A program made the position numbers and the translations under genes. From Pseudonocardiales bacterium (GTDB taxonomy: Bacteria; Actinomycetota; Actinomycetes; Mycobacteriales; QHCD01), in assembly GCA_003244255.1 (NCBI GenBank), contig QHCD01000012.1, positions 1-64,000 on the forward strand: a DNA stretch of 64,000 bases, given 5' to 3'. This document shows positions 48,670-57,349 of this stretch, piece by piece. Within the stretch, counting starts at the first letter, position 1, and each line of letters opens with the position of its first letter. Under the pieces are notes generated by a model. The model was not told the origin of the DNA and ran no database searches. It saw only the letters and a program-made list of their open reading frames with translations.

Positions 48670-49344
48670 ATGTGCGCCGCCGAACCTCCCGGACCCCCCG
48701 AGCCGGCCGAGCCGGCCGAGCCGGCCGAGCCGGCCGAGCCGGCCGAGCCCGCCGAGCCGCTGCCGCCGCCGTTGCCGGCGCCCGGTACCGGTCCCGAGCT
48801 CGCCCGCGGCGCGCTGCTCGTCGCCTCGCCGACCCTGCGCGACCCGAATTTCGCCCGCACGGTCGTCTACGTCATCGAGCACAGCGCGGACGGCACGACC
48901 GGTGTGGTGCTCAACCGGCAGGGCGTCGTCGACCTGGACGACGTGCTGCCCGCATGGTCGGCCTACGCGACCGGATCCCGGCAGCTGTTCTCCGGCGGGC
49001 CGGTCGAGGCGACGGCAGCGCTGTGCCTCGCACAGGCGCGCGACGGCGCGAATCCGGCCGGCTGGCGGGCCGTCACGGACGGCATCGGCATCGTCGATCT
49101 CGATGCCGACCCCGTCGTGCTTGCCCCCGACATCACGGGCCTTCGGGTGTTCGCCGGCTACGCCGGCTGGGAGGCGGAACAGCTGGCGCTCGAGCTGATG
49201 GCGGGCGCGTGGTTCGTCGTGCCGGGCCGGCCAGGCGACGTCTTCGCCGCGCCGAACGCCGACCTGTGGCAGATCGTGCTGGCCCGTCAGGGTCCGCCGC
49301 TGGCGATGCTGACGACGTATCCCACCGACCTGCGACGGAACTGA
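48670..49344 (+). CDS. YqgE/AlgH family protein (UPF0301)
   Basis: Protein of 224 residues. The conserved domain begins LARGALLVASPTLRDPNFAR and includes VVYVIEHSADGTTGVVLNR, LFSGGPVE, LRVFAGYAGWEAEQLALEL and a C-terminal VLARQGPPLAMLTTYP. The N-terminus has an added Pro/Glu/Ala repeat of about 30 residues. The ATG 48670 gives the full repeat; an ATG at 48649 is also in frame. Structure of the family is known, but not its molecular job. The place next to the MFS gene matches Rv0038. Confidence 0.92.
   Translation: MCAAEPPGPPEPAEPAEPAEPAEPAEPAEPLPPPLPAPGTGPELARGALLVASPTLRDPNFARTVVYVIEHSADGTTGVVLNRQGVVDLDDVLPAWSAYATGSRQLFSGGPVEATAALCLAQARDGANPAGWRAVTDGIGIVDLDADPVVLAPDITGLRVFAGYAGWEAEQLALELMAGAWFVVPGRPGDVFAAPNADLWQIVLARQGPPLAMLTTYPTDLRRN
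48700..48753 (+). repeat. Six 9-bp repeats in the yqgE N-terminus
   Basis: GAGCCGGCC is repeated six times with one change, encoding EPA. This is a simple coding minisatellite that makes a stiff acidic extension before the conserved domain. Confidence 0.92.
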
Positions 49345-49381
49345 CCGTTGTCAGCCTCGGCGTCGGTAATCGACCCGACCG

Positions 49382-50461
49382 TCAACCAGCAGGTCGTGAT
49401 CCGGCCGGCCCGCCGTCCAGCCTCACCAGCGCGACCGCTTCGGCCGCCTCCTCGGTGGTCGTGCCTTGCGCGTCGGCGTGGGTGAAGATCTCGGTGAGCG
49501 TGGTGCCGATGCCGGCCAGCCGATCGGCCAGCGTGGCGTCGCTCCAGCCGAGCAGCTCGAGCCCGATCAGGTGCAGCGCCCCGCCGGCGTTGATCACGAA
49601 ATCGGGGGCGTAGAGAATCCCGGCCGCCCGCAGCCGCGCGGCATCGGCCGGGGTGGCGAGCTGGTTGTTCGCGGCGCCGGCGACGATCCGGCAGCGCAGC
49701 TGCGGGATCGTCTCGGCGCAGAGCACGGCGCCCGTCGCGCAGGGCGCGTAGACGTCGCAGTCGGTGTCGACGACGGCGCCGGCCGGCACCGCCATGACGC
49801 CGAAGCGCTGCTGGAGGTCGGCGACCCGCTCGCCGTCGAGGTCGGAGACGGCCACCCGTGCGCCGTCCTTGACCAGCAGCTCGACCAGCTCCCCGCCGAC
49901 CCCACCGACACCCTGCACCAGCACGGTCCGGTCGGTGAGCTCGGCCGATCCGGCGGCGTGTGCGACCGCCGCGCGGATGCCGTGCCAGACGCCGACCGCG
50001 GTGTCGGGTCCGCTGCTGCCGCGGCCGCCGTTGCCCGAGCTGCGGCCGAACGCGTAGGCGGTTCGCTCGCCGATGACGTCCATGTCCGGACCGTTGGTGT
50101 TCATGTCCGGCCCGGTGCGGTAGGTGCCCCGCAGCATCTCGACCAGGTCGCCGTAGCGGTGCAGCAAGTCCTGCCGGTCGGCGCCGACGGGCAGCTCTGG
50201 TACCGCCAGTACCGCCTTCCCGCCGCCGGTCGGCAGGCCCGCGACCGCACACTTGAAGGTCATCCCCGCCGCCAGCCGCATCGCGTCGGAGAGCCCGTCG
50301 GCCGGTGTGTCGTAGACCCGCATCCGGGTGCCGCCACAGGCCGGGCCGAGCCGGGTGCTGTGCACACCGATGAACATCCAGGCGCCGTGCTCCGCGTCGT
50401 AGTGCGACACCACGCCCTCGCCGTCCCAGCCGGCGATGAGCTCCTCGATCGAGGACGTCAT
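49382..50461 (-). CDS. Glu/Leu/Phe/Val dehydrogenase family enzyme (leucine/valine type)
   Basis: Protein of 359 residues that should oxidatively deaminate branched-chain or aromatic amino acids with NAD. The substrate-binding part is LGPACGGTRMRVYD and LPTGGGKAVLAV, with the catalytic lysine in GGGKAV. MNTNGPDMDVIGERT lines the active site. The nucleotide-binding motif is VLVQGVGGVGGELVELL. ATG 50461 was chosen since GAGG precedes it and residues from 1 match the family; the frame also runs upstream into the palindromic repeat. It could feed branched-chain fatty acid synthesis. Confidence 0.88.
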   Translation of the reverse strand: MTSSIEELIAGWDGEGVVSHYDAEHGAWMFIGVHSTRLGPACGGTRMRVYDTPADGLSDAMRLAAGMTFKCAVAGLPTGGGKAVLAVPELPVGADRQDLLHRYGDLVEMLRGTYRTGPDMNTNGPDMDVIGERTAYAFGRSSGNGGRGSSGPDTAVGVWHGIRAAVAHAAGSAELTDRTVLVQGVGGVGGELVELLVKDGARVAVSDLDGERVADLQQRFGVMAVPAGAVVDTDCDVYAPCATGAVLCAETIPQLRCRIVAGAANNQLATPADAARLRAAGILYAPDFVINAGGALHLIGLELLGWSDATLADRLAGIGTTLTEIFTHADAQGTTTEEAAEAVALVRLDGGPAGSRPAG

Positions 50462-50533
50462 TGACCTCACCTCGCGTTGGCACGCTATCTGCCGGGACCG
50501 GTATGACGACGGCCGGATAGCCGCTCCAGACTT

Positions 50534-50595
50534 GTTGATCATGCGCTTTCGGGACGCTTTTCCGGCGTGTCGCGTCCCGAAAGCGCATGATCAAC
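50534..50595. repeat. Palindromic dispersed repeat, copy 1
   Basis: A perfect 24-bp inverted repeat (GTTGATCATGCGCTTTCGGG plus ACGC, 50534-50557, and its complement 50572-50595) encloses a 14-base loop. A near-identical copy lies at 53841-53908. The right arm contains the stop codon of the adjoining MFS gene. It would form a very stable RNA hairpin, so it may also end transcription. The shape and dispersal suit a REP- or MITE-like element. Confidence 0.85.
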
Positions 50596-51811
50596 AGCTG
50601 GCGGTCCCCCGGACCGGCGTCGCCCTGCCGACGTCGGTGTGCAGCCGGGAACGGAACAGCCACGCCACCGACGTCGCCACCAGCCCGCAGGCCACCGACG
50701 TGAGCAGGGCGCGGTGGCCGCCCGCGGCATCGACCACCACACCGCTCACCGACGAACCGATCGCGACGCCGACGCCGATGGCGGTGATCACCCAGGAGAA
50801 ACCCTCGGTCAGCGCCCCCGGCGGAACCAGCGCTTCGACCAACCCCATGCCGGCGATGATCGAGGGCGAGATCGCCAGGCCCGCGACCAACGCCGTGCCG
50901 GCCAGTACCGGGATCGACGGCGCCAGCATGATCGGCACCGTGCCGAGGAAGAGCCCGGCCACGGCGATCGAGAACCGCCGGTGCAGCGGCGCCCGCCAGT
51001 GCATGGAGCCGTACACGACGCTGGCGATCAGGCTGCCGAGTGCGAACACGCCGAGCACGACGCCGGCGAGGCCGCGGTGACCGTGCTCTTGGGCGAAGCC
51101 GACGACGGCGACGTCCATCGTGCCGAAGATCCCGCCGACGGCGACGAACGTCGCCACCAGCACCCGGAGGCCGGGCACGCGGATCGCGGCCGGATGCGCG
51201 TCGGTGCTGTGCCGTGACGGCGGCGGCTCGGTGGACCGCTGCAGCGCGAGCGCCATGCCGCCGATCATCGCCAGCCCGGCGGCGGTGACGACGCCGCCGG
51301 CCGGCCAGACCTGGGTCGCCAGCACGGTGGCGATCACCGGGCCGACGACGAACACCACCTCGTCCAGCCCCGACTCCAGCGCGAACGCCGTGTTCAGTTC
51401 CGGGGTGCCGCCGACCAACCGCACCCAGCGGGCCCGCACCATGGAGCCGATCTGCGGCACGGCCAGCCCCGCGACGATCGCCGGTGGGAAGAACGTCCAC
51501 GTCGGTGCGTGGTGCAGCACGGCCACCACCGTGCCCGCGACACCTGCGCCGAAGAGCAGCAGCGACGGCGGCAGCAGCCGGTGCTGGCCGAACCGGTCGG
51601 CCAGCCGCCCGGTCGGCGGTGCTCCGATCGACGTCGCGATGGCAATGGTCGCCGTAAGAGCGCCGCCGACGGCGTAGGACCCGCCCGACGTCGTGACAAG
51701 CAGCAGCGCGCCGAGGCCGAGCATCGACAGCGGGAACCGGCCGACCAACCCGGCCGTGACGAATCCGAACGCGCCGCGCCGGGAGAGCACGCTGCGGTAC
51801 GGCGATAACAC
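50591..51811 (-). CDS. MFS transporter
   Basis: Protein of 406 residues with about twelve transmembrane helices. The motif GRLADRFGQHRLL is the first-loop MFS signature; GSMVRARWVRLVGG lies in the next loop. The start GTG 51811 was chosen because GAGG precedes it and the N-terminus LSPYRSVLSRRGAFGFVTAG is as expected; sequence upstream in frame is not transporter-like. The last residues and the stop codon come from the palindromic repeat, so the C-terminus may have been changed by that element. Substrate unknown. Confidence 0.88.
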   Translation of the reverse strand: MLSPYRSVLSRRGAFGFVTAGLVGRFPLSMLGLGALLLVTTSGGSYAVGGALTATIAIATSIGAPPTGRLADRFGQHRLLPPSLLLFGAGVAGTVVAVLHHAPTWTFFPPAIVAGLAVPQIGSMVRARWVRLVGGTPELNTAFALESGLDEVVFVVGPVIATVLATQVWPAGGVVTAAGLAMIGGMALALQRSTEPPPSRHSTDAHPAAIRVPGLRVLVATFVAVGGIFGTMDVAVVGFAQEHGHRGLAGVVLGVFALGSLIASVVYGSMHWRAPLHRRFSIAVAGLFLGTVPIMLAPSIPVLAGTALVAGLAISPSIIAGMGLVEALVPPGALTEGFSWVITAIGVGVAIGSSVSGVVVDAAGGHRALLTSVACGLVATSVAWLFRSRLHTDVGRATPVRGTASC

Positions 51812-51915
51812 GGGACGACCTCGGATCGGCGGTGAGCGGTCGAGTGAATCCGATGGCAGTGAATCAGGTTCTGCCCCGGGTGGCGCCCGGATTCTCTTGG
51901 CGTCGGTCGGGAAGC

Positions 51916-53382
51916 TCAGCCGGGCAGCAGCCGGGAGGTGAAAACGAAAACCACAGCCACCAGGATTTGTACGCCGAGGACCATCGCCAGCGCATGGGCC
52001 ATGCCCATCCCGCCGGGACCGGCCTCGGCGAGGAACAGCGTGCCCAAGGTGGCGACCCCGAGCGCCAGCGCGGCTTGCTGCGTGGTCACCAGCACGCCGC
52101 TGCCGATACCGGCCCGCTCGGCCGGGACGCCGCCGAGCACGACCCGGAACAGCGGGCTCATGATCAGGCCCTGCCCGAACCCGGCGACGATCATGCCGGG
52201 CGCGAGCGACCACGGGCCGACGTCGGGCCAGCGCTGCAGGACCGTGGCGGCGAGCACGGCGAGACCGACCGCCTGCAGCACGGCACCGGCCATCAGCACG
52301 CTGCGGCCGTAGCGGGCCAGCAGCCGGGTCGTGAGCAGGGAGGCGATGAAGAACGCGACGGCGAGCGGCACCAGGGTCAGGCCCGAGGCGAGCGGGCCGA
52401 GGTGAGCGCCGTCCTGCAGGCCGACCGCGGTGACGAACATGAAACCGCCGAATCCGGCGAAGAACGGCGCACCGGCGATCAGCCCGTTGCGCATGCTCGG
52501 TAGCGCGATCAGCGACGGCGGCAGCAGCGGCACGCCGCCAGCACGCTCCAGCCTCCGCTCGGCTCCGATGAGCATGGCGGCGGCGACCGGCGTCGCCACG
52601 AGCATCGCCCAGGTCCAGGCCGGCCAGCGAAGCGAGCGACCCTCCATCAACGGCACCAGCAGGCAGAGCAGGGTGACGCCGAGTAGCACGGTGCCGCGCA
52701 GGTCGACCGGCACCGGCGTGTGTGCCCTGGTCGCGGGCAGGTGCCGCAGGGCCAGCACGATCCCGACGACGCCGATCGGCACGTTCACCAGGAAGATCGG
52801 CCGCCAGCTGGCTCCGGCGATATCGGCCGAGACCAGCACGCCACCGGCCAGCTGTCCGATGGCACTGGCGATGCCCGCGGTCGCGCCGTAGAGGCCGATC
52901 GCGCGGGAGCGGGCCTGGCCGGTGGTCGACGCCTGGATGGTGGCAAGCACCTGCGGCACCATCATCGCTGCCGCGGCGCCCTGGGCCGCGCGCATGATCA
53001 CCAGGGTCAGGGCGGTCGGTGCGATGCCGCAGAGCAGTGACGTCACCGTGAAGGCCGCCATGCCGGCGATGAACAGCCGGCGGCGACCGAAGGAATCACC
53101 GAGCCGGCCGCCGAGCACCAGCAACAGCGCGTAGGCGATGCCGTAGGCAGCGACGACCAGCTCGACCGTGGCCGCCGAGGCGTGCAGGTCGGCGTCGATC
53201 GTGGGCAGAGCGACGTTGACGATGAAGAAATCGGCCATGGACAGGAAGGCGCCCATCAGCACCGTGATCAGCCCGACCGTGCTGATGCCGGTGGCTACCG
53301 CGTCGGCGGGACCTCGGCTGACCGGGCCGAGGAGGGGCACGCCGTCGACAGCTGGCCCACCGGAGAGGAGCTGCGTAGTCAT
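51916..53382 (-). CDS. MFS transporter, DHA2 (14-helix drug:H+ antiporter) type
   Basis: Protein of 488 residues with about fourteen transmembrane helices. The signature FFIVNVALPTIDADLHAS, GGRLGDSFGRRRLF (motif A) and VPQVLATIQASTTGQARSRA, SWRPIFLVNVPIG are typical of EmrB/QacA-like exporters in actinomycetes. ATG 53382 was chosen as the first Met of the conserved reading. It is divergent from the truncated HTH regulator gene, the usual pairing of exporter and regulator. Likely to export drugs or small hydrophobic compounds. Confidence 0.92.
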   Translation of the reverse strand: MTTQLLSGGPAVDGVPLLGPVSRGPADAVATGISTVGLITVLMGAFLSMADFFIVNVALPTIDADLHASAATVELVVAAYGIAYALLLVLGGRLGDSFGRRRLFIAGMAAFTVTSLLCGIAPTALTLVIMRAAQGAAAAMMVPQVLATIQASTTGQARSRAIGLYGATAGIASAIGQLAGGVLVSADIAGASWRPIFLVNVPIGVVGIVLALRHLPATRAHTPVPVDLRGTVLLGVTLLCLLVPLMEGRSLRWPAWTWAMLVATPVAAAMLIGAERRLERAGGVPLLPPSLIALPSMRNGLIAGAPFFAGFGGFMFVTAVGLQDGAHLGPLASGLTLVPLAVAFFIASLLTTRLLARYGRSVLMAGAVLQAVGLAVLAATVLQRWPDVGPWSLAPGMIVAGFGQGLIMSPLFRVVLGGVPAERAGIGSGVLVTTQQAALALGVATLGTLFLAEAGPGGMGMAHALAMVLGVQILVAVVFVFTSRLLPG

Positions 53383-53483
53383 GCCAACGACGATGCGCGC
53401 ACAAGTAGCCTGGTACCAGAGCGTAGTTATCCGGGTATCAGGGCCACCTGGCACCCGGGTGGCTCACGGGGCATCATGAGCTC
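53383..53483. promoter_or_regulatory. Divergent exporter/regulator promoter region
   Basis: 101 bp between the DHA2 exporter and HTH regulator genes. CTGGTACCAG at 53411-53420 is a perfect 10-bp palindrome placed as an operator would be, and CCGGGTAT/CACCCGG-type inverted sequence follows at 53440-53459. If the regulator controls the exporter, these are the first sites to consider. Confidence 0.4.
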
Positions 53484-53900
53484 ATGACGACGGTCGACAC
53501 ACCGGCGCGCACCGAAGCACCGGCCGGCACGGGCGCACTGGCGCGTACCGACGCACCGGCCGGCAGCGCCGTACCCGGCGGCCGGCGCACCGCCGAGGCG
53601 TTGCGGCGGGCCGAGCTCGGCGCGTTCCTGCGTAGCCGCCGGGAGCGGATCACCCCGGCCGACGTCGGGCTGCCGGCGATCGGTCGGCGTCGTACGCCCG
53701 GGCTACGCCGCGAGGAGGTCGCGCAGGTCGCCGGCGTCGGCGTCACCTGGTACACCTGGCTGGAGCAGGGCAGGGACATCACCGTGTCAGATCAGGTCCT
53801 CGACGCCGTCGGTCCCGACGCCGTCCCGACGCCCCCCGGCGTTGTTGATCATGCGCTTTCGGGACGCTCTTGCGGCGTGTCGCGTCCCGAAAGCGCATGA
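53484..53900 (+). pseudogene. Truncated HTH (XRE/MmyB-type) transcriptional regulator
   Basis: The frame of 138 residues contains the N-terminal HTH domain of MmyB-type regulators: LGAFLRSRRERITPADVGLP, GRRRTPGLRREEVAQVAGVG, and TWYTWLEQGRD. In full-length relatives (about 260-290 residues) the sequence goes on from VLDAV into a ligand-binding domain. Here it breaks off right after DQVLDAVG, followed by about 12 unrelated residues and then a palindromic repeat that supplies the last 20 residues and the stop. The effector domain is lost. The HTH part might still bind DNA. The break is likely due to deletion or insertion at the repeat. Confidence 0.8.
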
Positions 53901-53908
53901 TCAACAAC
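53841..53908. repeat. Palindromic dispersed repeat, copy 2
   Basis: Perfect 27-bp inverted repeat (53841-53867 with 53882-53908) around a 14-base loop. The inner 24 bp of each arm are identical to copy 1 at 50534-50595, and the loops share GGCGTGTC. It lies across the broken 3' end of the HTH regulator gene, 33 bp before the gpmA stop. Confidence 0.87.
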
Positions 53909-53941
53909 TTTCGAACGCTTGATGCGCTGCCGTGCCGACGG

Positions 53942-54688
53942 TCAGCGGCCCTGGTTCTTGACCGCCTCGATGGCCGCGGCCGCCGCTTCGGGATCGAGGT
54001 AACGCCCGCCCTGGGCAACCGGCCGCATGTCGGCGTCGAGCTCGTACAGCAGCGGGATGCCGGTCGGGATGTTCAGCCCGACGACGGCGTCCTCGTCGAG
54101 CCCGTCCAGGTGCTTCACCAACGCGCGCAGCGAGTTTCCGTGCGCGACCACAAACACCGTCTTGCCGACCCGCAGCTGCGGCACGATCGAGTCGTACCAG
54201 TAGGGCAGCAGCCGCGCGACGACGTCGGCGAGGCACTCGGTCTGCGGGCGCGCCTCGGGCGGCAGATCGGCGTAGGCGGGATGGCCGTACTGGGAGTTCG
54301 CTGCCCCCGGGGGCAGCGGCGGCGGCGGCGCGTCGTAGGAGCGGCGCCAGCGCATGAACTGCTCGTCGCCGTACTCCTTGCGGATCGCAACCTTGTCCTT
54401 GCCCTGCAGCGCGCCGTAGTGCCGCTCGTTGAGGCGCCAGCTGCGGTGCACCGGCAGCCAGAGCCGGTCCATCTCGTCCAGGGCAAGCTGCGCGGTTCGG
54501 ATCGCGCGGCGCAGCACCGAGGTGTGCACCACGTCTGGCTGCAGGCCGGCGTCTCGGATCAGCGTTCCGCCACGGCGGGCCTCGTCCTCGCCGCTGGCGG
54601 AGAGATCGACGTCGACCCAGCCGCTGAACAGGTTCTCGCGGTTCCATTCGCTCTCGCCGTGGCGCAGCAACAGCAGCGTGCTCGGCAT
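53942..54688 (-). CDS. gpmA: 2,3-bisphosphoglycerate-dependent phosphoglycerate mutase
   Basis: Glycolytic enzyme of 248 residues interconverting 3- and 2-phosphoglycerate. The phosphohistidine motif is [19 protein letters not shown] and the second catalytic His is in [23 protein letters not shown] and the C-terminal [12 protein letters not shown] complete the family pattern. The order gpmA, ybjN, mshA on the minus strand is conserved in actinomycetes (Rv0489, Rv0487, Rv0486). Confidence 0.96.
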   Translation of the reverse strand: MPSTLLLLRHGESEWNRENLFSGWVDVDLSASGEDEARRGGTLIRDAGLQPDVVHTSVLRRAIRTAQLALDEMDRLWLPVHRSWRLNERHYGALQGKDKVAIRKEYGDEQFMRWRRSYDAPPPPLPPGAANSQYGHPAYADLPPEARPQTECLADVVARLLPYWYDSIVPQLRVGKTVFVVAHGNSLRALVKHLDGLDEDAVVGLNIPTGIPLLYELDADMRPVAQGGRYLDPEAAAAAIEAVKNQGR

Positions 54689-54741
54689 CCGGCCAGCCTT
54701 CCAGATGCGCGCGATCAGCCTGCAGCGCGGTCACGACGCTG

Positions 54742-55251
54742 TCACTGCCCAGCGGGATCGGCGAACCGAGCGAACGCAGCCAGGTTCGCCACCGACTCGC
54801 CGCGGTCGATGCGCCAGGCCCATTCCCGGCGGATCGACGACGCGAACCCGATCTCCAGCAGCGTGTTGAAGGTGTCGTCGGCGTAGGTCAGTACCGAGCC
54901 GAGCAGCCGGTCGATCTCGGCGGCCGTGACCGAATGCAGCGGCGCCCGGCCGACGAGGAACACGTCGCCCGCGGCGTCGATGCTCCACGCGACGCCGTAC
55001 ATTCGCCCGTTGCGGCGCAGCAGGAAGTCATGGAGCCGCTCGCGATTCTCGTCGGGACGGCGCATGACGAACGCCTCGACCAGCAGCGAATGCTCACCCG
55101 CGACCAGCCAGCACATCGTCGCGAGCTTTCGGCTTCCTGGCAGCGTGACCAGGAACGCGCCCTCGCTCGGCCGCTTGTAGTCCAGCCCGCCGTCATCCAA
55201 GGCCGCGGCGATGATCGCGTCCAACTCCGCACGGGTCAAGGTCCCGGTCAT
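54742..55251 (-). CDS. YbjN domain-containing protein
   Basis: Protein of 169 residues. The YbjN fold is indicated by KLATMCWLVAGEHSLLVEAF, FVMRRPDENRERLHDFLLRR, GVAWSIDAAGDVFLVGRAPL and VLTYADDTFNTLLEIGF. In the type III chaperone-like family. Its ATG shares one base with the mshA stop (TGATG), which indicates coupling. Role unknown; the linkage with mycothiol synthesis is conserved. Confidence 0.9.
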   Translation of the reverse strand: MTGTLTRAELDAIIAAALDDGGLDYKRPSEGAFLVTLPGSRKLATMCWLVAGEHSLLVEAFVMRRPDENRERLHDFLLRRNGRMYGVAWSIDAAGDVFLVGRAPLHSVTAAEIDRLLGSVLTYADDTFNTLLEIGFASSIRREWAWRIDRGESVANLAAFARFADPAGQ

Positions 55252-56489
55252 CAGGCGGCCGCCGAACCGCAGCGCGCGTGCCGATAGCTGGCGAGCAGAC
55301 CGTCCACAGTGGACTCCCAGGAGAACCCGGCCGCGTGTGCCAGCGCGCCGGCACGCAACGACGGCCGCAGCCCGGGCTCGGTGAGCAGCCGCCGCACGGC
55401 GTCGGCGACGAGACTGGGCTCCGGGCGAGCGACGAGCAGACCGGAGCGCCCGTCGCGCACGGCGCTGGCGAGGCCGTCGACGTCGGTCCCGACCACCGGC
55501 GTCCCGCAGGCCTGCGCCTCGACCGCTGCCAGGCCGAAGGATTCGCTCCGGCTCGGCATCACCAGCACGTCGGCGGCGCGGTAGACGTCGGCGAGCTGGG
55601 CCGGCGGCATCGGGGGCAGGAACCGCACGACGTCGGCCAGCCCAAGATCGGCCGCGAGCCGGCGCAGCGCGCCGCGCGGATACGACGCGCCGCTGCGGCC
55701 GCCGACGATCAGCACGGCGAGCTCGGGGATCCGCCCGTGCAGCAGGGCCGCCGCCCGGATGACGACGTCGGGGCCCTTGTGCGGCTGCAGCCGGCCGACG
55801 AACGCGAGCAGCGCGGCGTCCGGTGCGACCTCCAGCACCGCGCGCGCCGCGGCGGGGTCCCCAGCGGTGAACGTCGACAGGTCGACGCCCGGTGGTACGA
55901 CGTCGACAGCGGCCGGATCGGCGCCGTACCGACCGACGAGCTCGGCCGCCTCCGCGTGTGTCGCTGCCACCAGTCGCTCGGCCGTCGCCACGATCCGCTG
56001 CTCGGCGTTCAGGCGCGCGACGCTCTCCGCCCGCTCGTCGGCGGCCCGGCGGGCGTTCTTCACGGCGGCGAGAGTGTGCCCGGAGAACACCATCGGTACC
56101 CCGGCGAGTTCGCAGAGCCGGCGCCCGAGCAGGCCGGAGGACCAGTAGTGGGCGTGCACGACGTCGTAATCGGCCTCCACCGCGAGCCGGGCGGCGACCG
56201 GCTCCAGCAGCGCCGCCACGTCCGCGTCCGGCGTAGCGGCAAGTCCGGGTACCGGAACGTGCCGCACCCGCACCCCTGGCGCGAACGGCGTGAGCCTCGA
56301 CCAGCCGTCGGGAACGCAGGTGACGATCTCGACCGCGATGCCGCGGCGGGCCAGCCGCCGCGCGGTCTCGACGACGTAGACATTCAGACCGCCGGCGTTA
56401 CCGCCACCGGGCTGGTGGAGCGGCGAGGTGTGGACCGACAGCACACCCAACCGGGCCGGCAGCACCGTCGCGGGGGGATCGGCCGACAC
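55251..56489 (-). CDS. mshA: D-inositol-3-phosphate glycosyltransferase, first step of mycothiol synthesis
   Basis: GT4-family enzyme of 412 residues that joins N-acetylglucosamine from the UDP-sugar to 1L-inositol 1-phosphate. The donor/acceptor part has HTSPLHQPGGGNAGGLNVYV and VHAHYWSSGLLGRRL; the E-x7-E motif is PSRSESFGLAAVEAQACGTP. GTG 56489 was chosen as GGAGG lies six bases ahead and the encoded N-terminus matches the family. Upstream frame to 56744 is not family-like. It shows that the organism makes mycothiol. Near its 3' end (55302-55314) it carries one GTCCACAGTGGAC palindrome. Confidence 0.94.
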   Translation of the reverse strand: MSADPPATVLPARLGVLSVHTSPLHQPGGGNAGGLNVYVVETARRLARRGIAVEIVTCVPDGWSRLTPFAPGVRVRHVPVPGLAATPDADVAALLEPVAARLAVEADYDVVHAHYWSSGLLGRRLCELAGVPMVFSGHTLAAVKNARRAADERAESVARLNAEQRIVATAERLVAATHAEAAELVGRYGADPAAVDVVPPGVDLSTFTAGDPAAARAVLEVAPDAALLAFVGRLQPHKGPDVVIRAAALLHGRIPELAVLIVGGRSGASYPRGALRRLAADLGLADVVRFLPPMPPAQLADVYRAADVLVMPSRSESFGLAAVEAQACGTPVVGTDVDGLASAVRDGRSGLLVARPEPSLVADAVRRLLTEPGLRPSLRAGALAHAAGFSWESTVDGLLASYRHARCGSAAA

Positions 56490-56701
56490 GCACACCTCCA
56501 GCCCAGATCGGGATGCACACGCGCGCGGGCCGGGCCGACCCACGTCGCGGCAACACCACCGCGGCCGGAATCCTGCCCGCGGCACCCAGATCGGTGTCAC
56601 CAGCGCCGCCGACGCCGGCCAACGGAACGGACGAATGGGCCACGGCATCCCTTCTGGGTGCGTATGCCACGGCGCCCTGCCCGCGCGCGCCTGCAGGTCG
56701 G

Positions 56702-57340
56702 ATGAGTGATCATGTCGTCTCCTGGGCCGCGTCGGACGAGCCACGATTCGAGCTGGCCGAGGTGCTGCTGCACCTGGGCACGCTCTCGGCTCGGGGCACG
56801 ATGCTGGTCGGCGGCGATGACCCGTACCGCGTGGACTATCGGCTCGACACCGGTCCGCGCTTCATCACCAAGCGGCTGATGGTGCAGGCATCGGGGCGGA
56901 CGTGGGAACGCAGCCTGCGGCTGCGCCGCGATGCCGACGGCGAGTGGTCGATCCGCCGGACCGCCGAGGCGGGCGACGACGCACCGCTCGCCGGCGCCGA
57001 CGAGCTCGCCGACGCGCTGGATTGCGACCTGCGATTCTCGCCGCTCACCAACACCATGCCGATGCTGCGCCACCGCCTCACCCACGACTTCGGCCTGGGG
57101 CCACGCGCGGTGTGCACGGCACTGGTACTGCTGCCCTCGCTCGCCGTCGTCCGCAGCGACCAGGCCTACGAACACCGGCGGACCACGCCCTACGGCGCGG
57201 TGGTCTCGCACCTGGCTGGCGGGCTCGCCGCCGACGTCGTCGTCAGCACCGACGGGTTCGTCAGCGACTACCCCGGTGTCGCTCGTCGAGTCGGGCCGCC
57301 CGCCCCGGAGCGGACCGCCTCCGGCGGGCTGTTGCACTGA
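56702..57340 (+). CDS. Putative glycolipid-binding protein (DUF1089-like)
   Basis: Protein of 212 residues without a signal peptide. The family pattern is seen in GTMLVGGDDPYRVDYRLDTG, TWERSLRLRRDADGEWSIRR, DLRFSPLTNTMPMLRH, and the late YEHRRTTPYGAVVSH. Members have a beta-barrel fold thought to bind glycolipid, based on structural similarity to the LolA/LppX group. ATG 56702 is the start that gives the family N-terminus. It is convergent with murB and divergent from mshA. Role not established. Confidence 0.82.
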   Translation: MSDHVVSWAASDEPRFELAEVLLHLGTLSARGTMLVGGDDPYRVDYRLDTGPRFITKRLMVQASGRTWERSLRLRRDADGEWSIRRTAEAGDDAPLAGADELADALDCDLRFSPLTNTMPMLRHRLTHDFGLGPRAVCTALVLLPSLAVVRSDQAYEHRRTTPYGAVVSHLAGGLAADVVVSTDGFVSDYPGVARRVGPPAPERTASGGLLH

Positions 57341-57349
57341 GCGGTCGCG

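Noticed and set aside
47447-49198. 583-codon plus-strand frame opposite the MFS gene and into yqgE
   Set aside because: Antisense of a clear transporter; the part in yqgE is the wrong frame for a conserved protein.
49287-51500. 737-codon minus-strand frame across the dehydrogenase and MFS genes
   Set aside because: It overlaps two real genes in another frame, is mainly Arg/Gly, and has no recognisable domain.
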